Below, in pieces: positions 48,292 to 56,523 of a stretch of DNA of 64,000 bases. A model generated the notes under the pieces. It was not told the origin of the DNA and ran no database searches. It was given only the letters and a program-made list of their open reading frames with translations. The stretch comes from Bog-473 sp036268485 (GTDB taxonomy: Bacteria; Actinomycetota; Acidimicrobiia; Acidimicrobiales; RAAP-2), in contig DATAUC010000077.1 in the NCBI GenBank assembly GCA_036268485.1, positions 62,001 through 126,000 of the forward strand. Direction: 5' to 3'. The stretch's first letter is position 1. Each line of letters begins with the position of its first letter. A program made the position numbers and the translations under genes.

Positions 48292-49485
48292 ATGCAGTGG
48301 CCTGATGGATTTCTCTGGGGCACGGGGGCGTCGTCCACCCAGTGCGAAGGTGCCGCGCCGGCATCGGATTGGATCGTCTGGGAGCGTGATGGGCGCCTGC
48401 CGGTCTCGGGAGATGGCAATGGGTTCGCCGCACGCTTCGCCGAAGACTTTGCCCTCTATGCCGGGCTGGGGCTGACCCATCACCGACTTTCGATTGAGTG
48501 GGCCCGGGTCGAACCCGAACAAGGGGTGTACGACCAGGACGCCATCGCCCACTACCGGGCCATTCTGAGCGCCGCCCTCGAGGCGGGGATCACTCCGTGG
48601 GTCTGCCTCATGCACTTCACCCTGCCGCAATGGTTCGCCGATCTCGGTGGGTTCCTGGTCGAGAAGAACCGCGTTGACCACTGGGCCCGGCACATCGCCT
48701 TTGTGGCGGACACGTTCGGAGACCTGGTGGGTGGGTGGCAACCGATCAACGAGACCAACTACTACGCCACCATCGCCTTTCGCAGCGGACGCCGGCCTCC
48801 GGGTCACAACGACCGGGAAGAGTGGGCTGTCGTCTCCCAAGCCATGCACCTGGCCACGGCAGAAGCTGCGGTACGACTGAAGCAGACGGGTGCCCCCGTG
48901 GCCTCCATCTTCGGCCTGTCGGGTGAGGTGGCGCTGGACGATGCACCGGAGACCCAGGCCAAGGCGGCGCAGTTCCGGGCCATCAACTGGGACGCCGGCA
49001 TCGGGCTGTTTCGCGACGGCGTGCTGCGTTTTCCCGGTCGCGATCCCATCGAGCGTCCGGATCTGGCCGGTTCCTTTGACCTGCTCGGCTTCTCCTACTA
49101 CGCCACCATCGGCGTGGCGCAGGGCAAGGTGGTCCCCTTCCCGGTCGACGCGCCGATATCTCCGCTGGGCTACGGGATCGACGCCTCCGGCCTCGGATTG
49201 GTGTTGGACCGGCTGGCCGCCGAGTTGCCGTCCACTCCGTTGCTGGTCGCCGAATACGGGATCGGCACCGACGACGATGCGGTGCGAGCTCAGTACATTG
49301 AGGACGGGCTCACCGAGGTGCAGGCGGCGCTGGCCCGCGGCATCGACGTGCGCGGCTTCTTCCATTGGACGGGCGTCGACAACTACGAGTGGCTGCACGC
49401 CTACGACGTGTCATTCGGGATCATCGACCGTGACCGCAAGGTCAGGCCCAGTGCGCTGGTCCTGCAACGAGAGGCCACGCAGTAG
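48292..49485 (+). CDS. Glycoside hydrolase family 1 protein (beta-glucosidase-like)
   Basis: A 397-residue GH1 enzyme: it begins WPDGFLWGTGASSTQCEGA, a typical start, with HRLSIEWARVEP and the acid/base Glu in GGWQPINETNYYA. The nucleophile is the Glu of LLVAEYGIGTDDD (family form ITENG). FHWTGVDNYEWLHAYDVSFGIIDRD is the C-terminal signature. It is about 50 residues shorter than usual, with shortened loops. Likely cytoplasmic hydrolysis of a beta-glycoside. GACGAGGAGCG precedes the ATG. Confidence 0.9.
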   Translation: MQWPDGFLWGTGASSTQCEGAAPASDWIVWERDGRLPVSGDGNGFAARFAEDFALYAGLGLTHHRLSIEWARVEPEQGVYDQDAIAHYRAILSAALEAGITPWVCLMHFTLPQWFADLGGFLVEKNRVDHWARHIAFVADTFGDLVGGWQPINETNYYATIAFRSGRRPPGHNDREEWAVVSQAMHLATAEAAVRLKQTGAPVASIFGLSGEVALDDAPETQAKAAQFRAINWDAGIGLFRDGVLRFPGRDPIERPDLAGSFDLLGFSYYATIGVAQGKVVPFPVDAPISPLGYGIDASGLGLVLDRLAAELPSTPLLVAEYGIGTDDDAVRAQYIEDGLTEVQAALARGIDVRGFFHWTGVDNYEWLHAYDVSFGIIDRDRKVRPSALVLQREATQ

Positions 49486-49495
49486 GCCGATCGCG

Positions 49496-50650
49496 TCAAC
49501 CTCGGGAGGCGAGCGGCCCTCCGGCTCCAAACGCCTTGGCGGCGAACCGGCGGCCCAGACGCGCGTACCCGGCGGCGTTGGGGTGGAGGTCGTCGGGCAG
49601 ATCGCCGGCGTCGTCCGGCCCGAAGAGCGCAAGCCCGTCCAGATAGTGCAGGTTGGTGTCACCCTGGCCGCGCCGCAGCTCGACGATGGACCCGATGATC
49701 TGGCGGATCTGCGTGAGGGTCAGGCAGGTCAGGCGGATCTCCTCCAGACCGGGCACGGTGACGTAGCGCCCGTTCGGTCCCATCACGGTGGGGCCGGGCT
49801 TGTCCTCGGCGGAAGGGCAGAAGATCGGGGACACGAAGAGGATGGGCGTATCGGGGTGGCCTTCGCGCACGGTGTCGAGAAACCCGTGAACCGCTGGACC
49901 GAAGGTGCGTTGACGCAAGGTGTCCCCATTCACCACATTGATGCCCACCTTCAGGCTGATGACGTCCGCCGGTAGATCCCTGATCGTCCGGGCCACGAAC
50001 TGATCGAGCATGCATTGGCCGCCGAAGCCAAGGCTGAGCAGGTCCACGCCGCCCTCCTGGGCGGCAACGGCGGGCCAGGTCCCGGTGGGAGAGTCCGCCT
50101 CCAGGCAGTGGCTGATGGAACTGCCGTAGTGCACCCAACGCGGCGAGCTCGACGGAGGGGCGGAGGCAACGAGCGAGTCTTGGTCGACTCGCAGAGCGCG
50201 CAATTCGACCACCACCGCCTGGGGCAGCCAGATCTCCACCGTCTTGTGGGCTGAGCCGAGGCCATCGAAGACGACGGTTGTGGCCTCGCCTTCGTGGAAG
50301 GTGATGTCGGCGGCCCCCCCTGGTCCCAACGCGAACACGTTGCCGGCGGTTGTCGCCGCTTGCGTGACGACGCGGCCGTCAATAACCACATCGAACACCG
50401 CCGGCCGTACGGCCTGGGGCAGCTGCTGCAGCAATGTGAGCATCACGTCGAGTTCAATCCGATCCGACGTCGTGTCGAATCGCAGTCGCACCCCCGAGGG
50501 CATCTGCACCACGACATCCATCAAGATGTCGGGAATCTGCGGCCTGGTCCAGGCCGGGAGGCGGCGTGGCACGAATCCTGTAGCGGTGTGGTCCACGTCA
50601 AGGGCTCCCACAAACGCAACCGGCCCCTGCTCAAGTGCAATGTCCTTCAT
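49496..50650 (-). CDS. SGNH/GDSL-type esterase with N-terminal beta domain
   Basis: A 384-residue protein: an N-terminal beta-sandwich-like region (about 1-165) and a C-terminal SGNH hydrolase domain with HYGSSISHC (catalytic Ser), LGFGGQCMLD, SLKVGINVVNGDT and DDLHPNAAGYARLG (Asp/His). The arrangement resembles carbohydrate-esterase-type GDSL enzymes acting on acetylated sugars. There is no signal peptide. Start ATG 50650. Divergent from a TetR gene and beside two GGTACC operators, so probably a target of that regulator. Confidence 0.85.
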   Translation of the reverse strand: MKDIALEQGPVAFVGALDVDHTATGFVPRRLPAWTRPQIPDILMDVVVQMPSGVRLRFDTTSDRIELDVMLTLLQQLPQAVRPAVFDVVIDGRVVTQAATTAGNVFALGPGGAADITFHEGEATTVVFDGLGSAHKTVEIWLPQAVVVELRALRVDQDSLVASAPPSSSPRWVHYGSSISHCLEADSPTGTWPAVAAQEGGVDLLSLGFGGQCMLDQFVARTIRDLPADVISLKVGINVVNGDTLRQRTFGPAVHGFLDTVREGHPDTPILFVSPIFCPSAEDKPGPTVMGPNGRYVTVPGLEEIRLTCLTLTQIRQIIGSIVELRRGQGDTNLHYLDGLALFGPDDAGDLPDDLHPNAAGYARLGRRFAAKAFGAGGPLASRG

Positions 50651-50681
50651 GGGTTCGCCACGATAGGACAGATGCGACCCT

Positions 50682-50711
50682 TTGGTACCAATAGGGATGT
50701 GCGGGTACCGT
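50682..50711. promoter_or_regulatory. Paired GGTACC operators upstream of tetR
   Basis: Two GGTACC cores at 50684-50689 (in TTGGTACCAA) and 50704-50709 (in CGGGTACCG), exactly 20 bp apart. They fill the short gap between the divergent esterase gene and the TetR start at 50718. A second pair with the same spacing lies downstream at 51395-51420. Confidence 0.6.
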
Positions 50712-50717
50712 TGCTTC

Positions 50718-51377
50718 GTGGACCGGTCCCAGCAAGCGTCCGCCCGTCGCGACCCGACGGTGCGGGCTCCGGTTGATCTGGCGCGCGGACGCACCTACAG
50801 CGAGCGCCACGTCGAGTTGCTGGACGGGTTGGAAACCATCGTGCTCACGGAGGGCTTTCGCAGCCTCACCATCGGAGGGTTGGCCGAGCGCCTCCAATGT
50901 TCGCGGCGCACCCTGTACGAGATCGCCGAGAGCAAGGATCAGATCGTGCTCGTTGTGGTCGACCGCCTCCTGCGCCGATTGGCCCGCCGGGCCCACGACG
51001 CCGCGCTGGCGGAACAGACGGTCTTCGAGCGAATCCTGGCCTTTCTGGTCAAGGGGCTGGTCGAACTGCAGCGGGCCCGACTCAGCTTCGCCGAGGATGT
51101 GGCGGATGCTCCCGCCGTCCATGACCTGGTGGACAGCCACTTCCACTACGCCATCGGTGAAGTGGCGGGATTGTTGCAGCAAGGCATAGAGGACGGGGAG
51201 TTCGCCAACTTCCATCCGATCCTGGTGGCCGAAATGCTCTACGCCGGGGTGGTACGGCTCCTCGAGCCGCGAGTGCTGAGGGCGGCCGGCGTCGGGTTGG
51301 CCGACGCCCTGGAGGAATTCCTCACCCTGTTCCTGGACGGCATCCGGGCCTCGGACCGCAGCGATCGATTTACTTGA
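50718..51377 (+). CDS. TetR family transcriptional regulator
   Basis: A 219-residue regulator: YSERHVELLDGLETIVLTEGFRSLTIGGLAERLQCSRRTLYEIAESKDQIVLVVVDRLL is the DNA-binding domain at residues 25-85. A C-terminal TetR_C-type domain follows. GTG 50718 is chosen over the longer frame from 50682, which begins within an operator. Pairs of GGTACC sites lie before and after the gene, so it probably controls itself, the esterase at 49496 and the serine hydrolase at 51463. Confidence 0.88.
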   Translation: MDRSQQASARRDPTVRAPVDLARGRTYSERHVELLDGLETIVLTEGFRSLTIGGLAERLQCSRRTLYEIAESKDQIVLVVVDRLLRRLARRAHDAALAEQTVFERILAFLVKGLVELQRARLSFAEDVADAPAVHDLVDSHFHYAIGEVAGLLQQGIEDGEFANFHPILVAEMLYAGVVRLLEPRVLRAAGVGLADALEEFLTLFLDGIRASDRSDRFT

Positions 51378-51392
51378 CCGGCGTCGGCGCTG

Positions 51393-51422
51393 ACGGTACC
51401 GTTTTGGCACTGGCGGTACCGC
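51393..51422. promoter_or_regulatory. Paired GGTACC operators upstream of serine hydrolase gene
   Basis: ACGGTACCGT and GCGGTACCGC contain GGTACC cores at 51395-51400 and 51415-51420, exactly 20 bp apart, in the 85-bp gap between the TetR stop and the serine hydrolase start. Confidence 0.65.
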
Positions 51423-51462
51423 AAGGTCTGGGGCAGAGCCGGGCAGGGGGCGGGTGCGTGCA

Positions 51463-52746
51463 ATGAAGCAAACATCGAGCGGGTCGCCACACGGCGGAGA
51501 CGTCGTCGCGGGCTTTGAAGCCGTGCAGAAGGAATTCATCGCTGGGCTGAGCGAGTTTGGACAGGGCGGCGGTGCGTTCGCGGCATATGTCGATGGTCAA
51601 CCGGTGGTCGACCTGTGGGGTGGCATGGCTGCCCCCGGCCGCCCGTGGGAACGACAGAACCTGGGCGTCATCATGTCGACCACCAAAGGGCTGGTGACGA
51701 TGTGCGCACAGATTTTGATCGACCGTGGTCAGCTCGATGTCGACCTCCCGGTGGCGCACTACTGGCCGGAATTCGCTCAGGCCCGAAAAGCGGGGGTGTT
51801 GGTTCGCCATGTCATGACGCACACCTCTGGCGTGTTGGGTTTCGATGTACTGCGCCCACCCTTGAGCTGGGCTGGTCAAGGGTGGGATGACTACGACGCC
51901 ATCGCCGCCGGCCTGGCTGCGGCCACGCCGCGCTGGGAGCCTGGGACCAAGTTCGGATATCACGCCATGACCTACGGCTGGTTGATGGGTGAAATCGTTC
52001 GCCGTATCAGCGGGCAGACCGTCGGCACCTTCTTCGCCGCCGAGATTGCGGGTCCCCTGCAGCTCGAAGCGTGGATCGGGACACCGGACGAGCAGCTCGA
52101 CAATGTGGCCCACCTCCATGACCACCTCGTTTCGGGATTGCCGCTCCCAATCCGTTTGATCTTCCGTCGGATTCAGGGCCGGCTCAAGGATCCCAAGACC
52201 CTGTCCGGCCAAGCGTTCATGGCTGACGGCACCACCAGCTTGTTGGAGCAGGCCGAGGAGCTGCTGAACGCCAAGCAAATTCTGAAGGCAGAACTCCCGT
52301 TTGGCAACGGCACGGCCACGGCTCGGGCGCTGGCGCGGGTCTACGCCATGGAAGCGCTCGAAGGGGAGCTGGATGGCATCCGGATCATGTCGCCCGAGAT
52401 CGTTCGCCGCTCGGCCGAAGAAATACAGCGCCTGCCCGATCAACTCATGCTGGACTACAGCATGCCCGGGCTGAAAAAACTCATCTCGCAACCGGTCGGT
52501 CGGACGTGCGGCTTCCTGGTCAATCCGAAGATGGGCAAGGAACCACCGCATTTCGGTCCGAACCCCAAGGCGTTCGGGCACGACGGAGCGGGCGGACAGA
52601 TCGCCTTCTGCGATATTGAGAACAAGATTTCGGTGGGGTATGTGCGGAGTGACCTGACGTCCTCGGCCAAATATTCCACTCGGCTCATCGATCGCCTCTA
52701 CGAGTGCGCCAAGGTGAGGGATCACGCCGCCGCAGCCATCCGCTGA
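51463..52746 (+). CDS. Serine hydrolase, beta-lactamase/EstB family
   Basis: A 427-residue class C beta-lactamase-fold esterase: the nucleophile motif SxxK is IMSTTKG (near residue 65), YxN-like YHAMTYGWLMGEI holds the Tyr, and FGHDGAGGQIAF near the end stands for the HxG motif. Secondary motif MTHTSGVLGF is typical. Such proteins are usually esterases or peptidases, not antibiotic-resistance enzymes. ATG 51463; GTG 51454 is possible. Its promoter carries two GGTACC sites. Confidence 0.88.
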   Translation: MKQTSSGSPHGGDVVAGFEAVQKEFIAGLSEFGQGGGAFAAYVDGQPVVDLWGGMAAPGRPWERQNLGVIMSTTKGLVTMCAQILIDRGQLDVDLPVAHYWPEFAQARKAGVLVRHVMTHTSGVLGFDVLRPPLSWAGQGWDDYDAIAAGLAAATPRWEPGTKFGYHAMTYGWLMGEIVRRISGQTVGTFFAAEIAGPLQLEAWIGTPDEQLDNVAHLHDHLVSGLPLPIRLIFRRIQGRLKDPKTLSGQAFMADGTTSLLEQAEELLNAKQILKAELPFGNGTATARALARVYAMEALEGELDGIRIMSPEIVRRSAEEIQRLPDQLMLDYSMPGLKKLISQPVGRTCGFLVNPKMGKEPPHFGPNPKAFGHDGAGGQIAFCDIENKISVGYVRSDLTSSAKYSTRLIDRLYECAKVRDHAAAAIR

Positions 52747-52764
52747 GGCGACACAAGAAGCAAG

Positions 52765-52784
52765 GCGAACGCGGCGGCGTTCGC
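52765..52784. terminator. Strong hairpin between serine hydrolase and acyl-CoA synthetase genes
   Basis: GCGAACGC-GGCG-GCGTTCGC: a perfect 8-bp stem with a four-base loop, 18 bp after the serine hydrolase stop. No T-run follows, so it may be a Rho-type or processing hairpin rather than a classical terminator. Confidence 0.5.
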
Positions 52785-52818
52785 GAGGCAGGACGAGAGA
52801 AAGAACTAGGGAGGGCTC

Positions 52819-54366
52819 GTGAATCTGACGCAATCGGTCCATCGATCGCTACAGCAACATCCGGACGCTGAGATCACCATCTTTGGCTCGCGCGTGCGGA
52901 CAGCGGTCGAACACGCGGACCGGGTAGCCCGTCTGGCGGGTGCCTTGTCCCACCTCGGGGTGCAGCAAGGTGATCGGGTGGGCCTCCTGGCGCTCAACTC
53001 CGACCGCTATCTGGAAACCCTGCTGGCCGTTCCATGGGCCGGCGGTGTCGTGACGCCGCTCAACACGCGCTGGAGCTCGCCCGAGATCACCTACGCCCTG
53101 GACGACTCACAGACGTCGGTCCTCTTCGTGGACGCCGCCTTCGCTCCCATGTTGCCCGATCTCAAGAAGTCGTCGTCCGTCCTGCGCACCGTTGTCTTCA
53201 TGGACGACGGTGCTGCTCCGACCGGCACCCTCGGCTACGAGGGGCTCATCGTCGGGTCCGCGCCAATTGTCGATACGCACCGCAGTGGGGACGATCTGGC
53301 CGGCATCTTCTACACCGGGGGAACGACCGGTGAACCCAAGGGTGTAGCCATCAGCCACGCCAGCTTGATCACATCGGCTATCGGGAGCCAGGGCACGTTC
53401 CCGATCATGGTGCCCGGCGGCCGCCTGCTGCACACGGCGCCCATGTTCCACCTGGCCGGATTGGCGGCGTGGATCATGCAGTCCATGGTCGGCGGGACGC
53501 ACGTGATCCTCCCCGGCTTCGATCCGGCCGAGGTGTTGCGGGCCATTGAGGAGCATGGGGTGACCTCAAGCTTGCTCGTGCCCACCATGATCCAGATGGT
53601 GGTCGACCACCCCGAGGCCAAGGAGCGCGAGCTGGCCAGCCTGCGCGTGGTGCTCTACGGGGCTTCGCCCATCAGCACCGCCGTGTTGGACCGGGCCATG
53701 AAGTGCTTCTCGGCGGCCGAATTCGTGCAGGCGTACGGCATGACCGAGCTGGCGCCGGTGGCCACATTGTTGACACCGAGTGACCACCGGGACGAGTCGT
53801 TGCTCCGCTCGGCCGGCCGCTCGGCGGTACACAGCCAGATGAAGATCGTGGACGAGGATGACACTGAAGTCCCGACGGGCACCGTGGGGCAGATCCTCGT
53901 GCGGGGCGGCCACGTCATGCGGGAGTACTGGGGCAAGCCCGAGGAGACTGCGGCCGCCCTCAAGGGTGGATGGATGCACACGGGCGACGCCGGCTACATC
54001 GACGAGCGGGGCTACCTCTTCGTGGTGGACCGGGTCAAGGACATGATCATCTCGGGCGGCGAGAACATCTACTCGACCGAGGTGGAAAATGCCGTGGCCA
54101 AACACCCGGCGGTGGCGGCGTGTGCCGTCATCGCCGTCCCCGACGAGCGCTGGGGTGAACGGGTGCACGCCGTTGTCGTCTGCCGTGCCGGTGTCGAGGT
54201 GACCGAAGCCGAATTGCAGGAGCACACCCGGGCGCTCATTGCGTCCTACAAGATCCCGCGCAGTATCGAATTCCGGGCGTCCCTGCCGATTTCCGGTGCC
54301 GGCAAGATCCTCAAGCGGGAGATGCGGGCGGAGTACTGGAAAGAGGGCGAGCGCGGCATCAACTGA
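52819..54366 (+). CDS. AMP-dependent acyl-CoA synthetase/ligase
   Basis: A 515-residue ANL-family ligase: IFYTGGTTGEPKGVAIS (A3), QAYGMTELAPVATLL (A5), GWMHTGDAGYIDERGYLFVVDRVKDMIISGGENIYSTEVE (A7-A8) and the A10 Lys in SGAGKILKREM. The A3 motif reads YTGGTTG where YTSGTTG is usual. It activates a fatty or aromatic acid to its CoA thioester. GTG 52819 follows GGGAGG. It may form part of the same catabolic unit as the MaoC genes further on, but it is separated by the TetR gene and the transport genes. Confidence 0.9.
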   Translation: MNLTQSVHRSLQQHPDAEITIFGSRVRTAVEHADRVARLAGALSHLGVQQGDRVGLLALNSDRYLETLLAVPWAGGVVTPLNTRWSSPEITYALDDSQTSVLFVDAAFAPMLPDLKKSSSVLRTVVFMDDGAAPTGTLGYEGLIVGSAPIVDTHRSGDDLAGIFYTGGTTGEPKGVAISHASLITSAIGSQGTFPIMVPGGRLLHTAPMFHLAGLAAWIMQSMVGGTHVILPGFDPAEVLRAIEEHGVTSSLLVPTMIQMVVDHPEAKERELASLRVVLYGASPISTAVLDRAMKCFSAAEFVQAYGMTELAPVATLLTPSDHRDESLLRSAGRSAVHSQMKIVDEDDTEVPTGTVGQILVRGGHVMREYWGKPEETAAALKGGWMHTGDAGYIDERGYLFVVDRVKDMIISGGENIYSTEVENAVAKHPAVAACAVIAVPDERWGERVHAVVVCRAGVEVTEAELQEHTRALIASYKIPRSIEFRASLPISGAGKILKREMRAEYWKEGERGIN

Positions 54367-54386
54367 GCCGCAGGGTGGCGCCTGCT

Positions 54387-55013
54387 TTAGGTGCTCACCT
54401 GCAGGACGACATCGCCCAACAGGGTGGCCAACATCCGGGCCGTCAGCACGTCGGCCAGCACGGCTTCGGACACATCAGGCAGATCGGTGCACATGCCGCC
54501 CACCATGTGCGAGGCGGCCAGCACCCGGATGTGCACCTCCTCAGCGCTGAGCTCGGGCCGACTGGCGGCCAGGAAGTGTTCGTAGTGGGCCAGGTACGGT
54601 TTGGCCGACATCTCGAGTGACGCCTGCGCCTCCGATGGCATATGGCGCGCTTCGTAAAAATAGACATACATCAGATCGGGGTCTTTCAGGGCCGACGCGA
54701 CAAACGTCGAGCAGAGGACCTCCAGTGCCCGCACGGGATCGGGTGCTTCGAGTGCCTGGGCCAGACCGTGACCCAGTGAACGAGCGCCTTCGAGTACGGC
54801 GGCCACCAGCAGTTCGTCCTTGGTGGCGAAGTGGCGATAGATGGAGGGACCCGTCAGCCCGGCGGCGGCGCCGATGTCATTGGTCCCGGCGCCGTGGTAC
54901 CCCTGTTCCCGAAACAGCGACAGGGCGGATTGCAGTAGGCGGGCTCGGGTCTCGGCCGAACGGGGGCGCCGGGTGGTCGGTTCGTACCGTGTTGTCGACT
55001 TGGCCTCGGCCAT
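54387..55013 (-). CDS. TetR family transcriptional regulator
   Basis: A 208-residue regulator with the DNA-binding domain at residues 20-70 (RSAETRARLLQSALSLFREQGYHGAGTNDIGAAAGLTGPSIYRHFATKDELLVAAV) and a helical effector domain. ATG 55013 is preceded by AAGGGGG; the longer frame to 55037 has no such site. It is divergent from the transport cassette, with two related AT-rich sites in the gap, so it may control uptake. Confidence 0.88.
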   Translation of the reverse strand: MAEAKSTTRYEPTTRRPRSAETRARLLQSALSLFREQGYHGAGTNDIGAAAGLTGPSIYRHFATKDELLVAAVLEGARSLGHGLAQALEAPDPVRALEVLCSTFVASALKDPDLMYVYFYEARHMPSEAQASLEMSAKPYLAHYEHFLAASRPELSAEEVHIRVLAASHMVGGMCTDLPDVSEAVLADVLTARMLATLLGDVVLQVST

Positions 55014-55041
55014 GCTGCCCCCTTGCATTTCGTCCACCCAA

Positions 55042-55075
55042 TGTTATTATCTCCTAACAGTAATAGATCTCTAAC
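55042..55075. promoter_or_regulatory. Tandem AT-rich operator candidates in tetR/transport gap
   Basis: TGTTATTATCTCCTAACA (55042-55059) has 5-bp perfect arms TGTTA/TAACA. A related 16-mer, GTAATAGATCTCTAAC, follows at 55060-55075 and keeps the ends GT.A/TAAC. This is the only AT-rich patch in the region and probably contains the promoters too. Confidence 0.5.
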
Positions 55076-55143
55076 GTAAAGTGCAGGGTTTTTTCGGGGC
55101 GGGGCTGAACGAGGGGTGGGAAATGGGGGGGACGGGGCAAGTC

Positions 55144-56523
55144 GTGGCTCGGAGTTTTTCCATGAGGCGACTCCTTCTCACCTCGGCCGTGGCCCTGGCC
55201 TTCGTGGCCACTCAGGCGGGCACGGTGCTATCGCCCGCCCAAGCCGACACCACTCCCTTCGTCGAAGGAACCGGTGATGCGGTAGCCCAAGTGCTTTCCG
55301 TTTCGCCGGCGCTCTCCGGCGAGAACCTGGGCGTCGAGACCGGGGTTTCCATTGCCGGCTACCAGGGCACCGACGGACAGGCCCAATCCCAGGTGGTGAC
55401 CTCGGCACTCCTCGGCGATTTCAAGGTGAACCTCCCAGGGACCGGCATTCTCGCTGAATCTTCCGGGTCGATATCCAGTCAGACGACGACCTTGGCCGGC
55501 TCAGGTGGCGAAGGGGGCGGCGTACTGAACGCCAGCGCAGCGCAGAGTACGGGCACCGCCACGTCCAAACTGGCCAGTTTCAATCTGCCCGGCGTGGTGT
55601 CGGTGTCGGGGGCCCAGAGCAGCGCCACCACCTCCATCGTCAATGGACAGACCCGCCAAGCCGTGGCTACCTCCAGCATCGGCTCGGTGTCGTTGCTCGG
55701 AGGACTCGTCTCGCTCAACGGGTTGCAATGGACGGCTACCCAGAGCACCGGGGCCCAGTCGGTCGGGGCCGGCACCTTCGGCATCAGTTCCATCAGCTTG
55801 GCCGGCAAGACGGTCTCCCTTCCCGTGGGCGGCACCTTGAACGGCGCCATCACCCTGATCAACGCCGGGTTGGCCAAGACCGGGTTGCGGCTCGGCTTGC
55901 CGACCCAGGTGATCGGTTCGGATGGTTCGGTCCAAGAGACGGCGTTGAGCCTCGGTCTCGACAATTCAGCCTTGGGCAAGCAGGTGGTGTCGCCCTATAT
56001 CAACACAATCCAGCCCGTGCGCACCCTGCTCAACACCGTGCTGACGAAACTTGACCCGACACTCGGTGAGTCCGACCTGGTCCTCGAGATCGTGCTGTCC
56101 GTCCTGGCGGGCGAGGGATCGCTGGACATCGATCTGGGCGGGGCCTACGCCACCACCAATGGCACCACATACGCCAATCCCCTGGACGGCGGGTCAGCTT
56201 CCTCCGGTCCGAGTGACGACACCTCGCCCAGCCTGGACGCCGGGGGAACCAATCTGAGCCCGCTCCTCGGGGCGGCGACGGCCGACACCAGCACCACCGT
56301 CGCCGGGCCGCCCGGGAACGCCGGCGGCGCGGCCGGGCGTCCCACGAAGCTGGCGCTGCAACGCGTGGGGTCAACCTGTCGGAGCACATCGGTGGGTGGC
56401 TGTTCGACCCCGCACAGTGCCGTGATCCTGATCGCACTGGGCGCACTCATCCTGGGCTTGCTCACGCTTGAATCGCTGCGCATGCGGCGGCGGAAGCGCC
56501 TACTCATTCCGGAGGACACATGA
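55144..56523 (+). CDS. Secreted, C-terminally anchored surface protein of unknown function
   Basis: The 459-residue protein begins with a Sec signal (MRRLLLTSAVALAFVATQAG, likely cut after AQA) and then about 330 residues of Ser/Thr/Gly-rich, beta-type sequence with repeated short strands (choice-of-anchor style). A low-complexity linker near 355-420 has two cysteines (STCRSTSVGGCS). It ends with one hydrophobic helix (AVILIALGALILGLLTLESLRMRRRKR) and a basic tail, so it is anchored with most of it outside. GTG 55144 is used; ATG 55162 is the alternative. Its stop overlaps the substrate-binding-protein start (ATGA), implying a joint role in the transport system. Confidence 0.75.
   Translation: MARSFSMRRLLLTSAVALAFVATQAGTVLSPAQADTTPFVEGTGDAVAQVLSVSPALSGENLGVETGVSIAGYQGTDGQAQSQVVTSALLGDFKVNLPGTGILAESSGSISSQTTTLAGSGGEGGGVLNASAAQSTGTATSKLASFNLPGVVSVSGAQSSATTSIVNGQTRQAVATSSIGSVSLLGGLVSLNGLQWTATQSTGAQSVGAGTFGISSISLAGKTVSLPVGGTLNGAITLINAGLAKTGLRLGLPTQVIGSDGSVQETALSLGLDNSALGKQVVSPYINTIQPVRTLLNTVLTKLDPTLGESDLVLEIVLSVLAGEGSLDIDLGGAYATTNGTTYANPLDGGSASSGPSDDTSPSLDAGGTNLSPLLGAATADTSTTVAGPPGNAGGAAGRPTKLALQRVGSTCRSTSVGGCSTPHSAVILIALGALILGLLTLESLRMRRRKRLLIPEDT

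Noticed and set aside
48268..49398. 376-codon minus-strand frame
   Set aside because: Antisense to the GH1 gene; composition is that of a mirrored high-GC gene.
51463..52746. Beta-lactam resistance gene
   Set aside because: The fold is class C-like but the motifs and missing signal peptide fit EstB-type esterases.
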